From a virus: a stretch of 31,051 nt of DNA. The notes below the pieces were generated by a model that did not search any database, was not told where the DNA came from, and was given only the letters and a program-made list of their open reading frames with translations. Of this stretch, positions 16,701-23,286 are shown piece after piece. The number at the start of each line of letters is the position of its first letter. Within the stretch, counting starts at the first letter, position 1. Position numbers and translations under genes: made by a program. The stretch lies in IMG/VR virus record IMGVR_UViG_3300020448_000026, positions 1 through 31,051 of that record; one strand, 5' to 3'.

Positions 16701-19681
16701 GCATTAACATAAGTGTCATCTAAAGATATTTGTGGTTCAAATTTAGGATACAATCCAAGTTTGGTAGGAGTAGGAGGTACCCACGAACCATCAGTGCTTT
16801 CGTATTCATAAATTTTTAATATTTGTCCTGCTGTAACAGGTTTAGTAATTGTTACAAATCCGTCTGTGCTTATAGTATATTCTTTATCTTTGATTAGTTG
16901 TTTTTCATCCAAATACACTAAAACAGCATTTTCATTTAGTTCTGTAAAACTAACAGGCCTTGTAAGTGCAAATATAGTTTGTGATGCATCTTCTATCTCG
17001 TAATTTAAAAGTGTATCGCCTCCAAAAGGAACCATATCACTAAAATAAAATGGATCTTTATTTGTTTTTGTTTGACTCAAATTTAAAAGTATTCTATCAA
17101 CATGCTGTTTATCCTCAGCTTCAAAACCTAAATCATTTGCTACTCTTAGAAATTCTCTTTTGAATTTTATATATTCTCTGCCAGAATATCTAATTGCTTC
17201 TATCAAATCATATTCTTTATCAGTAAGATTAAAAAGTGCTAGATTGATAGGTCCTGAATGTTGCACAAATTTCAAACCATATTTAGATACTTGCCCTAAA
17301 TCTCCTAGGTTACTTTTACCAGGAAACTGTCCTGAAAAACCAGGAGCATTATCTACTATGCTATCAACGTGATCTAATACTTCTCCCAAAGTAAAATCAG
17401 TAATATTTTCATTCATAGGATTTTTTTCAAAATTTATTGGAAACTTGTAAAAACCTAATGCATTTTTTGGAGTTGCACTTGTTGTTTCTATCACTAATTT
17501 TTGATCAACTATCAAGTCTGTGTAAAATCTTACGTATGCATATTTGTTTATTCTATCAATAGTGTAATCTACATTTTCTGTTTTTCTTTTATTATCAACA
17601 TAAACTTTTACTCCAAGATCATTTAAATCTCCACTATTGATATAAACATCAATAATAAAGTTGTTTGTCCTTGGACCTGTTGTTATTTGTTGTACCACAG
17701 GTTGTTGAGATTTTGCAGGAGCTTTTGTCCAACCTGATACACTCGAATACGATGTCCTTGCTGTGTATTTTCTTAATAATGCAGTATCTGTCCTTACAGA
17801 CAAAACATCAGTAGATACATCATATTGATATGTGTCTCCTAAAAGATTAAAGTCGAAAGTTATATCACCACTGTTTTCTATGGTTCTATATGATAAGGCA
17901 AATCCTAATTCAGTATCTGCTGTCCCTGTACCTACTTTATAAGAAAAAACCTTTGTTCCAGTAAATGTGCTTCCTGATAATGTATTCAATGATGTACCTG
18001 CATCATTATACAGATCAAACAATGGTTGCTGGTTAGTGGCTATTTTGTCTTGTCCTTGCCGCCAGGCCGTTCCTGTATAATAAAACATTTTACCTTTAAA
18101 TTTGTCTCCACCATTTACAAGGACTGTTTCGTTTGTTAACGGCGTGGTATCTGTTGTTTCTTTTAAAGCTATTTGTGTTTTATTATTCTGTTTTATAAAT
18201 GTAACTTCATAAATTTTACCAGCTACTAATGTGTCTGGATCGGCTGTAAATAAGACTCTCATTCCAGATACTAACTGTGTACCATCTACAAAATAACCTT
18301 CTTGTCCTTCAATATCCGAAAACACATCTGTAGTGACTGTGTCAACTAAATCAACGTTTGCTTTTGCTTCTGTTCCAAAATTGTAAAGTTTTAAACCTGC
18401 CTCAAATTCTATAATAGGTCTTGTGGCTCTAAATGCTTGATCAATATTTACTGTGGTATTGTTAATTTTTGCTGTTGTTTCAATTACTGCTTTATTTGTC
18501 CATAAATTGTATCTGGACCATTGATTTCTATCTTTACTTGCTTTGTTAATTACCAAGTAATCTTTTTTATTTGCGTAAGATATAGCATCATCAAACGGCA
18601 AAGCATCAAAACTATTACCATCAAATTGTGTAGTAACATCTTCAAGGTAACTTGCACTTATTCCTATATCATTTTCTGAAATAAGTTTTATTTCATCTCC
18701 TACACCTTCAACGTACCATTGTCCAGTTGCATACTTTGTTGGTTCTATTGTTCCGTAAAATTCAACTTTCATGCCATTAGCTAATTCATAGCCATTTTGC
18801 ATTGTATAATTTTTTCTACCTAATATATCTTCTTCAACATTTAGATATGTGTTGTCAATAATGTTTTTTATAATAATTAACCCTGATCCTTCAACATCAT
18901 TTCCGTTAACGTAATATAATGTATCAGGTGCTTCTAAATCTATTTTCCAAGTAATTGTGCCATTTTCTATTTTTTGTTGGCTTACCCCGGTTGTATATAA
19001 GTTAGTATCATCCTCAATTTCGTTTGATGTCCTAATAGTAAACGGCATATTTTCGGCATCTATATCAAAAGTATATGTTTGACCTTTGTATAAAGTTAGA
19101 GTAGGATTACTCACAGGATTGTCTTCTGCAAATATGTAAGCATCATTATCTGTATTATCTTGTTTTCTTACCTTTAATGTGCTTTTTATTTCTCTTGATG
19201 TTCCGTATACAGGAATCGTGTTTGGTCCCATTGGTAACCAATAGTATTCTCTAAAGTTTACAAACTTATCCCAATTGATATGGGGATCCCATGCATAATA
19301 TTCTTGTCTACTTAATTTACTTAGATTAGATACGTCACCTCCACGTATTCTTATGCTGTTATAATAATCTCTATAATCTCTATATAAAGTTGTATTACCT
19401 ATATCATCAGTGACTGTTGCGATTGGTTCTAACTGATAACTTTCTCTCTCGGTAGATATATCTGAGAGATAATTGTCTTTGGCATTCCAGGCTTTTGCAT
19501 CCTTACGGCCTATGAATCCATCGACTTTTTCAACCACTCCTGGTTGCATAAGTTGATCTAAAGTGCTACTTAGAAATTTGTTGTTTGCAGTTGTGCGAAA
19601 ATAACGGGGAAGTAAGTCAGATGAACTACGCTTGGTTTCATCCTCACCGTTTATTGGAATTGGTTTTTCGTCTTGAGCCAT
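4724..19681 (-). CDS. Giant modular baseplate-region structural protein (4985 aa)
   Basis: A single uninterrupted frame of nearly 15 kb, coupled to gp6 by TAATG. The N-terminus (LLPRYFRTTANNKFLSSTLD, about 23-42) resembles openings of large structural proteins in marine T4-like phages. Approximate modules: a cupredoxin-like beta domain (192-273); a HTHVF / MPSGSMNHA segment (1036-1070); a HPWEILGLKIKPTWFD segment (1206-1243); four short aromatic G-D/E-x-V modules resembling CBM5/12 (about 1515, 1767, 2284, 2880); a helical region (1847-1917) faintly like T4 gp7; seven FG-GAP-like blades (2190-3172); two G-x-GY repeat blocks (3567-3624, 3927-3988); a helical and aromatic block ending in IKPYRTKIREYLSSY (3625-3880); and GDGST beta repeats in the last 800 residues. 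It occupies the position of gp7 in T4 (1032 aa), but homology to gp7 is not shown. Probable roles are wedge scaffold plus surface adhesion. The ribosome binding site is weak, so expression probably depends on coupling to gp6. Confidence 0.85.
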   Translation of the reverse strand: MAQDEKPIPINGEDETKRSSSDLLPRYFRTTANNKFLSSTLDQLMQPGVVEKVDGFIGRKDAKAWNAKDNYLSDISTERESYQLEPIATVTDDIGNTTLYRDYRDYYNSIRIRGGDVSNLSKLSRQEYYAWDPHINWDKFVNFREYYWLPMGPNTIPVYGTSREIKSTLKVRKQDNTDNDAYIFAEDNPVSNPTLTLYKGQTYTFDIDAENMPFTIRTSNEIEDDTNLYTTGVSQQKIENGTITWKIDLEAPDTLYYVNGNDVEGSGLIIIKNIIDNTYLNVEEDILGRKNYTMQNGYELANGMKVEFYGTIEPTKYATGQWYVEGVGDEIKLISENDIGISASYLEDVTTQFDGNSFDALPFDDAISYANKKDYLVINKASKDRNQWSRYNLWTNKAVIETTAKINNTTVNIDQAFRATRPIIEFEAGLKLYNFGTEAKANVDLVDTVTTDVFSDIEGQEGYFVDGTQLVSGMRVLFTADPDTLVAGKIYEVTFIKQNNKTQIALKETTDTTPLTNETVLVNGGDKFKGKMFYYTGTAWRQGQDKIATNQQPLFDLYNDAGTSLNTLSGSTFTGTKVFSYKVGTGTADTELGFALSYRTIENSGDITFDFNLLGDTYQYDVSTDVLSVRTDTALLRKYTARTSYSSVSGWTKAPAKSQQPVVQQITTGPRTNNFIIDVYINSGDLNDLGVKVYVDNKRKTENVDYTIDRINKYAYVRFYTDLIVDQKLVIETTSATPKNALGFYKFPINFEKNPMNENITDFTLGEVLDHVDSIVDNAPGFSGQFPGKSNLGDLGQVSKYGLKFVQHSGPINLALFNLTDKEYDLIEAIRYSGREYIKFKREFLRVANDLGFEAEDKQHVDRILLNLSQTKTNKDPFYFSDMVPFGGDTLLNYEIEDASQTIFALTRPVSFTELNENAVLVYLDEKQLIKDKEYTISTDGFVTITKPVTAGQILKIYEYESTDGSWVPPTPTKLGLYPKFEPQISLDDTYVNAVPDSTGPYKIYGIDQTSGKSYTDKLGWFYPLFTDEQSAQAYDKTSGGSGLAHTHVFKGDNRIFFMPSGSMNHATYDTNDFTAWPSSKPVLQGHDGSLWSCFGDFRDLLLLDLEKRIYNNLKLSYEESIIDIADFVDSRYRDTGFSRDHISSLMVPEFNDWSQAVANPDYTTNNVYSRGNSFSYNYSFAADPYNNRLPGFWRAIYKDLYNTDRPHSHPWEILGLKIKPTWFDTVYGTAPYTKDNLLLWEDMSNGIIREPNTKISYRNKFKNPDIYKYIPVDEKGNLISPNDTGYALYSPDPEYKNDFVFGDEGPVETAWRRSSHYPFALIKAWAMSEPAQFIGIAFDRSRIKRNMANQLVYTDTSKRIELSQIQFPNSSADATRVNTGGLINYMQGYLASNESLQFTEYQNKLKSLENKLGSKIGGFTQKSKFKLILDSRTPTNEGNIFVPEENYKIVLTKSVPLNVYTYSGVIIEKLARGFKVSGYDKENPRFKIFPALKKGNDPLINVGGVSEDFVNFSSSQTYEPGEIVKFNNAFYRVKITNTGNFLASNFQKMDQLPIVGGVSARFTNNFETVSTTVNYGTVYTEIQDVVDFLLCYSKYLETVGFTFEKYNDTLKEIENWQLSAKEFMFWSTQAWEAGTVLTLSPSAREIAFEKKYSVVDNIYDNFYDYSLLQADGKRLLADFATTERDNSNKFGLRVKNTQEGIYQLKLPIAQTEHAIVIDNQTVFSDKIYNRAQGYRQERIKVKGYRSSDWNGSLNVPGFIFQDAVINEWTAWQDYKIGDLVKYKQYYYVAKNNVTGSDKFDDKQFVILADKPAQGLLPNFDYKAKQFGDFYDLDSDNFDTEQQKLAQHLISYQKRKYLENIIPDEVSQYKFFQGMIQDKGTKNVLNKLFDKLGSANRDSLEFYEEWAVRAGRYGATEGDDVFEVLLDESKYRLDPQQVELVDTVDPQDTSLIYKLDRNNIFVKSKDYNHKPFPTKYYNDDNFYVPSSGYVNPADVYTSILNYNLLINEDISLLQQGSYIWTAKDKTQLTWGVYKYMSTDLKITSITASASNIFTVTLNKYFAFEKGDVIGINDVATGTDGFYTINKVELNVLSLDSVTDVPATEDTYTANTGFITRFKAVRVSNLTEANNNIQRDGKQLEFTIAGTNAQSDTIWVDDDDTGKWVVLKSKQVFELKPEIINKTAGIFDSTEKDFGASLSVSDNNNLMTITAPKDLNGTVYVLTRPSDNTEFAQLQQIDETVNLYDSNGAFGTSAVISPDGKYLAIGSPNASNVKSKLKGDYRASVTYETNDIVFYSQQLWKAKRQVLAEEVQTFFNHASNQQSKGDEYNSTSTPRYPGIVYMMRGNPSIPLAPTDHILIRAEKEQFEGTKPGDILTLKWNRYTTSTLAGISPFNGDSVLTETLINGQHTIVGKVDVVVKIISALATPNVGDEITTSTARATVQHRYIDNDNNLQLYLNNINGSLNATDTISLGGITVGDYTREQNIEDNYHAGWWYVNVGSSFNTSNIFEYNANLVVQNITIQGNSVNDPTFTNILDAKQNEDVVTNPTRVSYFGVLSHVQGATQNNILDSRWVIRTPAGHGASLQVGNKFRFWLNDLYVNDIRQDPSPLGLDYTYLNDTEFTVNDKWNGWTTARLTNFDLSGEPFLPIVGQTVTDTNTGSTATVAFIERSFATARFYLKNKSGTWAKGSDFGEASNLTFVENDSTVRTVGPINSTHMEDSVSGPLIVVDKGTNIPIPTTDFLQDLEYWIYSSNTLEGVLDTNNPPSPLNLDWTRTYNIPLDINGTSSNISNEGTVAIYERRGSQFQPINYYTVPNSANGRRLGHQLKFRQIDTNTYKLFVHAQGDKTETNEGRIYIFDKNDTDDWALGIENKYRGFFKNTLSYFIGDLVRVGDTIYEATTNLVPGNFVVSQWTAKTEGVDLLGYVPNDTSFSLKDSVLEQNLLEEFGEDFDLSKDGSVMIASARYMNTNDSSIPNRKIVVYRKNLNHYEYSQILEPFNLIEEYASSIAISNDGKKVAVGAPYNSDEVSAGGCVYIYIQTGTDFIYKQTLRPIDKTPNTRFGSKLDFDGNTLAVTSKGGDLKTITSFDSASTVFDASNTEFSTSDNESGLVSIYETVNDTLIYGQDFSYDKDTQDFGSVMLVSNNHIYLGLPKQVVTINNQQDKGVVAEYRKPEGTTTWAQTRVPVLPADTSKFKGIYLFNKTDDSLVSYLDYIDPLQGKIAGPAEQELSFKTSYDPAQYSVSTATGITANTLDYTAEQWIGKLWWDIGSARFINHHQGDITESTQNFNKLFTGTSVDVYEWIESTLLPSEWDSQAGTETGLTSGISGTSKYGDTAYSVRRRYDIATQTFQNYYYYWVKDKRTLPENPNRVTTGYDVARFIADPSSIGHKFVTILGDNRFSLYNCESLIKDKDVGISFNWWTIENQQQNTHNEYQLLTDGLPTSVPRTDIEQKWFDSLVGFDTQDRPVPDINLPVRSRYGNLNEPRQSWFINRTEARKEFIERVNKVLKANLIVDDKDLSGLTAIDPQPGIAGGTYDTTSDSYAELSFVSVAKTKQASLTLEVENGNVVNVLITDPGAGYINPPSYTISDTQGTGCELGITLNTEGAISSVTILKAGQNYVAPTISIRQFSVLVKNDETVSGLWSIFSWTGSEWQRTKTQSYDVNLYWQYIDWYKTNYNKFTPIDFTVESSYQLSGLEDEIGNVVKIKNVGTGGWLLLQKTGNTASSDYTVNYDTIGRQNGTIEFKNSLYDVSNENIAYDGASFDKIFYDTQPVEEFRRIISIIKNNIFTDDLAIHWNNLFFASLRYVFSEQPNVDWAFKTSYIKAKHNIGDLSEKVNFQNDNLSSYESYVKEIKPYRTKIREYLSSYEKIDPSATSVTDFDLPPVYNADAGKIIPQSVQVIDNQIVSGTSDILNYPSKHWADNIGFELTALTIADAGTGYDAPPNIEITGGGGSGAQAKTYIGTDGKLTAVEMLNTGSGYLSQPTITIQGSQADGSIPARLSPVLGKGKARALHVVCKFDRTTGVYLFNTLNETQTFTSALDQQIFDLKWPMQLKSTKITVTVDGLESLRSEYTFTNIKDTSKGYTRNYGRISFTLPQSLSSTIVISYDKAPDLLQAQDRINLYYNPATGMFGKELGQVLDGVDYGGVEVSSYSFGSGTGWDSDAWFTGTYDTFDTLFDDEIFQLDGSTEVFALSKPLVNGVVYNIYKNGVRIDDPNFGTASQTNPNAVMQSITGDGTTQTVTIVKQVQSFKADDVVVIRKTTSDGSFLPDPRSYDTLLSGGDLQFTTAKGINPEDIIVDGDSFVTPTTSKGPEEQVPGQVQDSVNIKVFHRPKGGGSLLSSNSYSANGSEVEFLFGIQPQNKDGLFVRINNIIQNQNNYTVDYRLKKVRMNTPPSANSSVNILSISGNGENVVEADEFIGDGSTTQFVTKASYTSKLDYYATVNGVAVESVLIPSTDSTDEDAKAVLSFGSAPPDNSIINFAIYSAVDNFSKLEVNQFTGDGSTKIFTLDKTPYSSKPNSHNVIVKQGNKILNPGYNQQFTVQALQSEYFLEIWQRPIGSFDNSDVLVLLNGRELTIATEYNIRPANSSVILEPGVGVAGDTLEVYIRTDGDYAFGSIQVIDNQNTWVDSGSQLQLNTAPTYGEELTVYTFNKHDIQDFERINYDVVTRSTLTVGSTDHIEYNHLRAGLIKLRAKAVDAQFVWLTINGILQTPSVDYKLTDDQLFVKYNGSFADNDVIELIQFSSDGPQQPKFGFSQFKDILNRNIYKRLGDVAPVKLTQDLLVRDKQIHLDDASGLPEPDKTSSIPGIIFINGERIEYLVKTGNTLRQIQRATLGTGAPEIHETGSDVYNANIQQTAPYSDSTITENFTGDGSTSTFILGFTPSSVNEFEVFVAGKRLRKNAISIFDATIDQDSPEADVTSPAEFSVTGSSNVLTLTNIPANNVRIQVIRRQGKRWTDPGISLNDSESTVARFFKAEKVELPK
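4975..7140 (-). repeat. GDGST-type beta repeats in the giant protein C-terminus
   Basis: Within the giant gene a degenerate protein repeat recurs, opening with F-x-GDGST-x-x-F-x-L and leading into a V-x-V-x-G strand: FQLDGSTEVF (about residue 4181), SITGDGTTQTV (4230), FIGDGSTTQF (4415), FTGDGSTKIF (4495) and FTGDGSTSTF (4862). Such repeats are common in phage fibre and baseplate proteins and look like stacked small beta domains. The DNA copies have diverged, so these are ancient duplications rather than recent ones. Confidence 0.65.
7720..8980 (-). repeat. Two G-x-GY glycine-rich repeat blocks in the giant protein
   Basis: Two blocks inside the giant gene, at about 8810-8980 and 7720-7900, share the pattern aGxGYxxPPxxxI, a Gly-rich turn, then GxxxxVxxLxxGxxYxxPTIxI. 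The first reads GAGYINPPSYTI then GQNYVAPTISI, the second GTGYDAPPNIEI then GSGYLSQPTITI. Each block is itself an internal duplication. They flank the conserved helical and aromatic segment at residues 3625-3880. Function unknown. Confidence 0.6.
10165..13110 (-). other. Candidate seven-bladed FG-GAP-like beta-propeller in the giant protein
   Basis: Seven repeats of an FG-x-x-hydrophobic-x-hydrophobic-S-x-D/N-x-hydrophobic-A-hydrophobic pattern, mostly followed by G-x-V-Y-hydrophobic, occur between residues 2190 and 3172: FGASLSVSDNN, FGTSAVISPDGKYLAIGSP, LGHQLKF, FGEDFDLSKDGSVMIASA, ASSIAISNDGKKVAVGAP, FGSKLDFDGNTLAVTS, and FGSVMLVSNNHIYLGLP. Pairing strands GTVYVL, GRIYIF, KIVVYR, GCVYIYI, GLVSIYE and GVVAEYR follow most of them. 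The spacing, including AxGxP endings, is like the FG-GAP repeats of integrin-type propellers. CBM-like modules sit near 12780-12840 and 10980-11041, inserted between blades. The fold is inferred from pattern only. Confidence 0.5.
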
Positions 19682-22600
19682 TAGTAACCGTAACCCCCAC
19701 CGCCGCTAGAACCTCCTCCTGATCCGGAAGAACCACCTGAACCCGATGATCCGGAAGAACCACTGCTACTACTTGTTGAACTGGTTGAACTTGTCGTAGT
19801 AGAGGATGTGGTTGTTGTAGCAGATGTGGAGGAAACAGTCAATGCTTGACTTTGTATGCCGGTATTCTGTTGTGTTGATGCAGTAACAACTGAACCTGAT
19901 GCTTGTATTCTTGATGCAGTTACTGAATCTATTACTTCAACATCTGTTACTGTAGCATCACTGACAAAAATTTCATCGTTCTCGCTCTTAATTTCGTACA
20001 AACTACCAAAACTTTGTGTACCTTGTTTAGGAACAATTAAAAAATTTACTACGTCAGGTGCAAGTGTGTTCATAACGTATGTTGCTAGTTCTGTAAAATG
20101 GAATGTTTCTCCAAAATCCCAATTTTGTAAAGAAAAATATCTGTTAATAGATTCTACTATCCTAACTTTTATATCATTATCGTTAATTACATTTTCACTA
20201 TTTTTCACAACCTTGAAAGTAGCTTGTAAATTTTCCTCTGCATGAGATCCAAAAAGTATTTTGTATTTGACAGGATGATAAATTACTTCATCACTGATTG
20301 CTTTAACATTGTTTATGTCTTGTCCATACTGTTGGAATAAATTATCTACGCTTGGTGGCAACGGTCTTGTTGATAAAGTGCCTGCAAGATATTTTCTAAA
20401 CTGTGTATCATAACTTTGTGTTAGCATATACACGTCTATTATATTACTTGCACTAGGGTCAATCCTATTGGATTCGTCTGCACTATGCACGTATTGGAAT
20501 TTAAGTTTATCTCTTCCTACGTGTGCTTCATAGTCGCTTGATAATGAAAGATTACCGCCGCTTAATACTTTAAAGTTATTTTGATCAACGATATAAAATA
20601 CTGTAGGGTCTGTACTATATTGACTATAAGCACCAATTTCCGTTTCTGTATTTTTGACTACAATGGAAGAGCCTGTAGACAAATAATTATACTTGCTAAA
20701 TCCTTGATCTGTTAATATTCTTTTTAGAAAAATATATTTGCTGGTTGAATTTACTGTAGGAGCTACAACGTTATCAAAAATATCCGGATCATCTACTGAT
20801 CCGTCATCATTCAAATCAAAGAAACTTACCTCTACTTTTTTGCTATTAACATAGCCGTCTGCATTTCTGAAGTCTTTAACTATTTCCCAATCTATATCAT
20901 TATTAAATGCTGATAAAGAATCTGGTTGTGTGTTAAAATTCATTATACCAATTTTATCTTTGACTAGCTGTCCTGTAGAAGAATCATAAATTTTATTTTG
21001 GTTGTCAAAGTAAAAAGATAATTCACTATCACTTTCAAAAATATATCTTAAGCCTCTATTAGTAATTGTGTATTTTTCTCCGTTTGTTTGGAATAATAAA
21101 ATCCAACTAGCATCTAATTTATTATTTGTAACATCACCAGTTTTACCATTACTAAACTGATCGTTAACATTTAAGTTTTCATTTATAATTACCCGCCAAA
21201 TTCTATTAACCTGATCATAACGCAATCCAAAAGTTTTGTAAGCAAAAACTTGATCAATAATTTGTGATCTTACGTCAGCTGTTAGATCTTTTACTAATTT
21301 AGGTTTTACTTCATCTAAAATACTATTATTTGCAAGTGTTTGATTAAACACTATAGGTCCTATACCTGTAGTGCTATTAACCGATGTTCCAGCACCATCA
21401 ACACTTATAACTTTTACCCATTTGTAAGAACTTGCTCCTTTGGCTGTTGCGTCAGATGTTAATTCTCCTTCGCCAACAAAATAAAATCCTGCCGGCGGTT
21501 TAAATTTAAGCAATGCACCTGCTTCAACATATTTTAATGAACCTCCGGTAAATGTACCAACTTGAAATGGAACATTACTTGAATTAGTAAAATATCCTGT
21601 TGAGGTATTAGTTCCTTTAGTAGATTGTACCCAAGTTGCGTTTAGATCACTAACAATAATTTTTGCATAATTACCAAAATAAAAATTACTAATTGCACGA
21701 CTTTGTATTGTAGGCAGTATAGTATTTTCTATCTGCCCTTCGATATCAGTTTGTGTAGCAAAAGTAAAAGTCTTTTTAGCTTCATAAGGTTCTCTATATA
21801 GTACACCATCTGAACCATACAAGTTTGTACTAGAATATTTTCCTGTAACATCTTTTAAATCAAAGTACCTACTTATACCACTAGCAACTCTATTTGTTGC
21901 TTTTACTTTAATTATTTCTTGATTTGATGTCAACGGATAAACATTATAGTCTTCTCCAGTTACCATCCTATTTTGTGTATAATATGTTTGAGGTGCATAG
22001 TTTCTAATACTTGCACTAGTTTCTGAAATACTTGAATTTGTTACTGTATCTTTTAATTCAACAGATACTGTCATAGTTTCTGTTTTTCCTTGTCTACTTG
22101 TATAATCAAAACTAAACTGTATATCAGTTAACTCTTGAGGATTAATACGCATTGTTCTGTTTGCACTAGTTCTGTAAAATGCTCTAAAGTTACCACTCGG
22201 TAAATTTCCAAATGTTCCATCTGCAAATACTAAAGTAATTTCATCATTTCCTCTAGTTTGAACTGTGTAAAAGTCCCTTACGCCTTTTGTTAATGCATTA
22301 TAGATTGCATTATTACCTTCCGTGGCAGGTACTTTTGTCCATAACTTTTCTACGTTTCCACCAGTGTCTAATTTAAATAACCAAACGTCTGTATTATTGA
22401 TATTTTCTGCTTCAATATTGATTCTTTGATTTGCTTGAGGACTTGCCACTTCAAAATCACCAGTTGTTAAATTTCCTTGTCTGAAGTGTAAAAAATATCC
22501 TGTGTTAGAACTACCGTTTCCTCTACCATCTTCTCTATAGATCATTTGTAGCTTATTGCCTGGTAATGGCATTTCTTCTTCTAGTGTAGAATTATCTAAA

Positions 22601-23259
22601 TTAATATCTGTTGATACCATTTCAAATATTGTTGATATTCCGTTTACTCCTTTACTAAATGTGTAAACTGGAACGTCTGTGTTGTTTGATTGAAATCTAT
22701 ATGTTTGTGTCAAAACGCTGTTAATTCTAGTAGACTTTCCTGGCTTACCTATTGTGTTGTTTTCTGGCAAAGCGGCATTCACAACTCTTTTAAATTGTTC
22801 AGCCCAATTTGTATTACTAGGATCATTCCAAACAATAGTTTGTTCTGCTAAATTAATACCATTACTATCAACAATAGATTCAGTTGTTGACACTGATTCA
22901 AATTTTAACAAGCCATTAGCGGCTTGATTACGCTTAGGATTGTATGATAATAATCTAGCAAGCCGTAAAACAGATTCCCTTCTTTCTGCTAATTCTAAAT
23001 AATTTTCTCTAGCATTAAGATCAACTCTATATGCTATATTTTGTCCTAAGAATGCAATTAGATCTATTAATGCTAGGTACTCTGACGTTTCTATATAATC
23101 ATTGAAATCTTCAGGATAATTATTACGCAGATAGTTAATCATTGCCCTACGTAAGGTATCAAAATCATAAGACGCAAACTCGGCGTTTCTAAAACTTTGA
23201 TAGACCTTGGTCCAATCTTCTGCTAATAATAGTCTATTTTGTCTATCGGTAGATGACAT
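19681..23259 (-). CDS. gp6: Baseplate wedge protein gp6 (1192 aa)
   Basis: In T4, gp6 forms the iris-like ring of the wedges and joins neighbouring wedges in the inner baseplate. The family N-terminus is clear: DWTKVYQSFRNAEFASYDFD (about 15-34), then YIETSEYLALIDLIAFLGQN (55-74) and ENYLELAERRESVLRLARLL. The C-terminal conserved part includes YHPVKYKILFGSHAEEN, NWDFGETFHFTELATYVMN (near 1044) and FGSLYEI. At 1192 residues it is far longer than T4 gp6 (660), with the extra length mainly in beta-rich middle segments and a 51-residue Ser/Thr/Gly tail (1142-1192). It follows a CATAAATA late promoter and an AAGGA ribosome binding site, and its stop overlaps the giant gene start as TAATG. Confidence 0.9.
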   Translation of the reverse strand: MSSTDRQNRLLLAEDWTKVYQSFRNAEFASYDFDTLRRAMINYLRNNYPEDFNDYIETSEYLALIDLIAFLGQNIAYRVDLNARENYLELAERRESVLRLARLLSYNPKRNQAANGLLKFESVSTTESIVDSNGINLAEQTIVWNDPSNTNWAEQFKRVVNAALPENNTIGKPGKSTRINSVLTQTYRFQSNNTDVPVYTFSKGVNGISTIFEMVSTDINLDNSTLEEEMPLPGNKLQMIYREDGRGNGSSNTGYFLHFRQGNLTTGDFEVASPQANQRINIEAENINNTDVWLFKLDTGGNVEKLWTKVPATEGNNAIYNALTKGVRDFYTVQTRGNDEITLVFADGTFGNLPSGNFRAFYRTSANRTMRINPQELTDIQFSFDYTSRQGKTETMTVSVELKDTVTNSSISETSASIRNYAPQTYYTQNRMVTGEDYNVYPLTSNQEIIKVKATNRVASGISRYFDLKDVTGKYSSTNLYGSDGVLYREPYEAKKTFTFATQTDIEGQIENTILPTIQSRAISNFYFGNYAKIIVSDLNATWVQSTKGTNTSTGYFTNSSNVPFQVGTFTGGSLKYVEAGALLKFKPPAGFYFVGEGELTSDATAKGASSYKWVKVISVDGAGTSVNSTTGIGPIVFNQTLANNSILDEVKPKLVKDLTADVRSQIIDQVFAYKTFGLRYDQVNRIWRVIINENLNVNDQFSNGKTGDVTNNKLDASWILLFQTNGEKYTITNRGLRYIFESDSELSFYFDNQNKIYDSSTGQLVKDKIGIMNFNTQPDSLSAFNNDIDWEIVKDFRNADGYVNSKKVEVSFFDLNDDGSVDDPDIFDNVVAPTVNSTSKYIFLKRILTDQGFSKYNYLSTGSSIVVKNTETEIGAYSQYSTDPTVFYIVDQNNFKVLSGGNLSLSSDYEAHVGRDKLKFQYVHSADESNRIDPSASNIIDVYMLTQSYDTQFRKYLAGTLSTRPLPPSVDNLFQQYGQDINNVKAISDEVIYHPVKYKILFGSHAEENLQATFKVVKNSENVINDNDIKVRIVESINRYFSLQNWDFGETFHFTELATYVMNTLAPDVVNFLIVPKQGTQSFGSLYEIKSENDEIFVSDATVTDVEVIDSVTASRIQASGSVVTASTQQNTGIQSQALTVSSTSATTTTSSTTTSSTSSTSSSSGSSGSSGSGGSSGSGGGSSGGGGYGY
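19684..19836 (-). repeat. Low-complexity Ser/Thr/Gly tail of gp6 with a 16-base direct repeat
   Basis: The last 51 codons of gp6 encode a Thr/Ser run passing into Ser/Gly and ending GGGGYGY. The DNA is noticeably richer in G+C than the surrounding genes. A 16-base direct repeat (gatccggaagaaccac on the plus strand) occurs at 19721-19736 and 19748-19763, which suggests recent slippage-driven growth. Function unknown; a flexible linker or a tethering peptide are possible. Confidence 0.8.
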
Positions 23260-23286
23260 CTAAAATCCTTTAATTTATACTACGAG

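Noticed and set aside
4724-19681. Intein or frameshift within the giant gene
   Set aside because: No Hint-type splice motifs (Cys/Ser start with terminal His-Asn block) were seen and the frame is continuous without any interruption needing correction.
19721-19763. Short direct repeats in the gp6 tail as a CRISPR-like or attachment site
   Set aside because: Only two copies are present and both are in frame inside a Ser/Gly coding region, which explains them.
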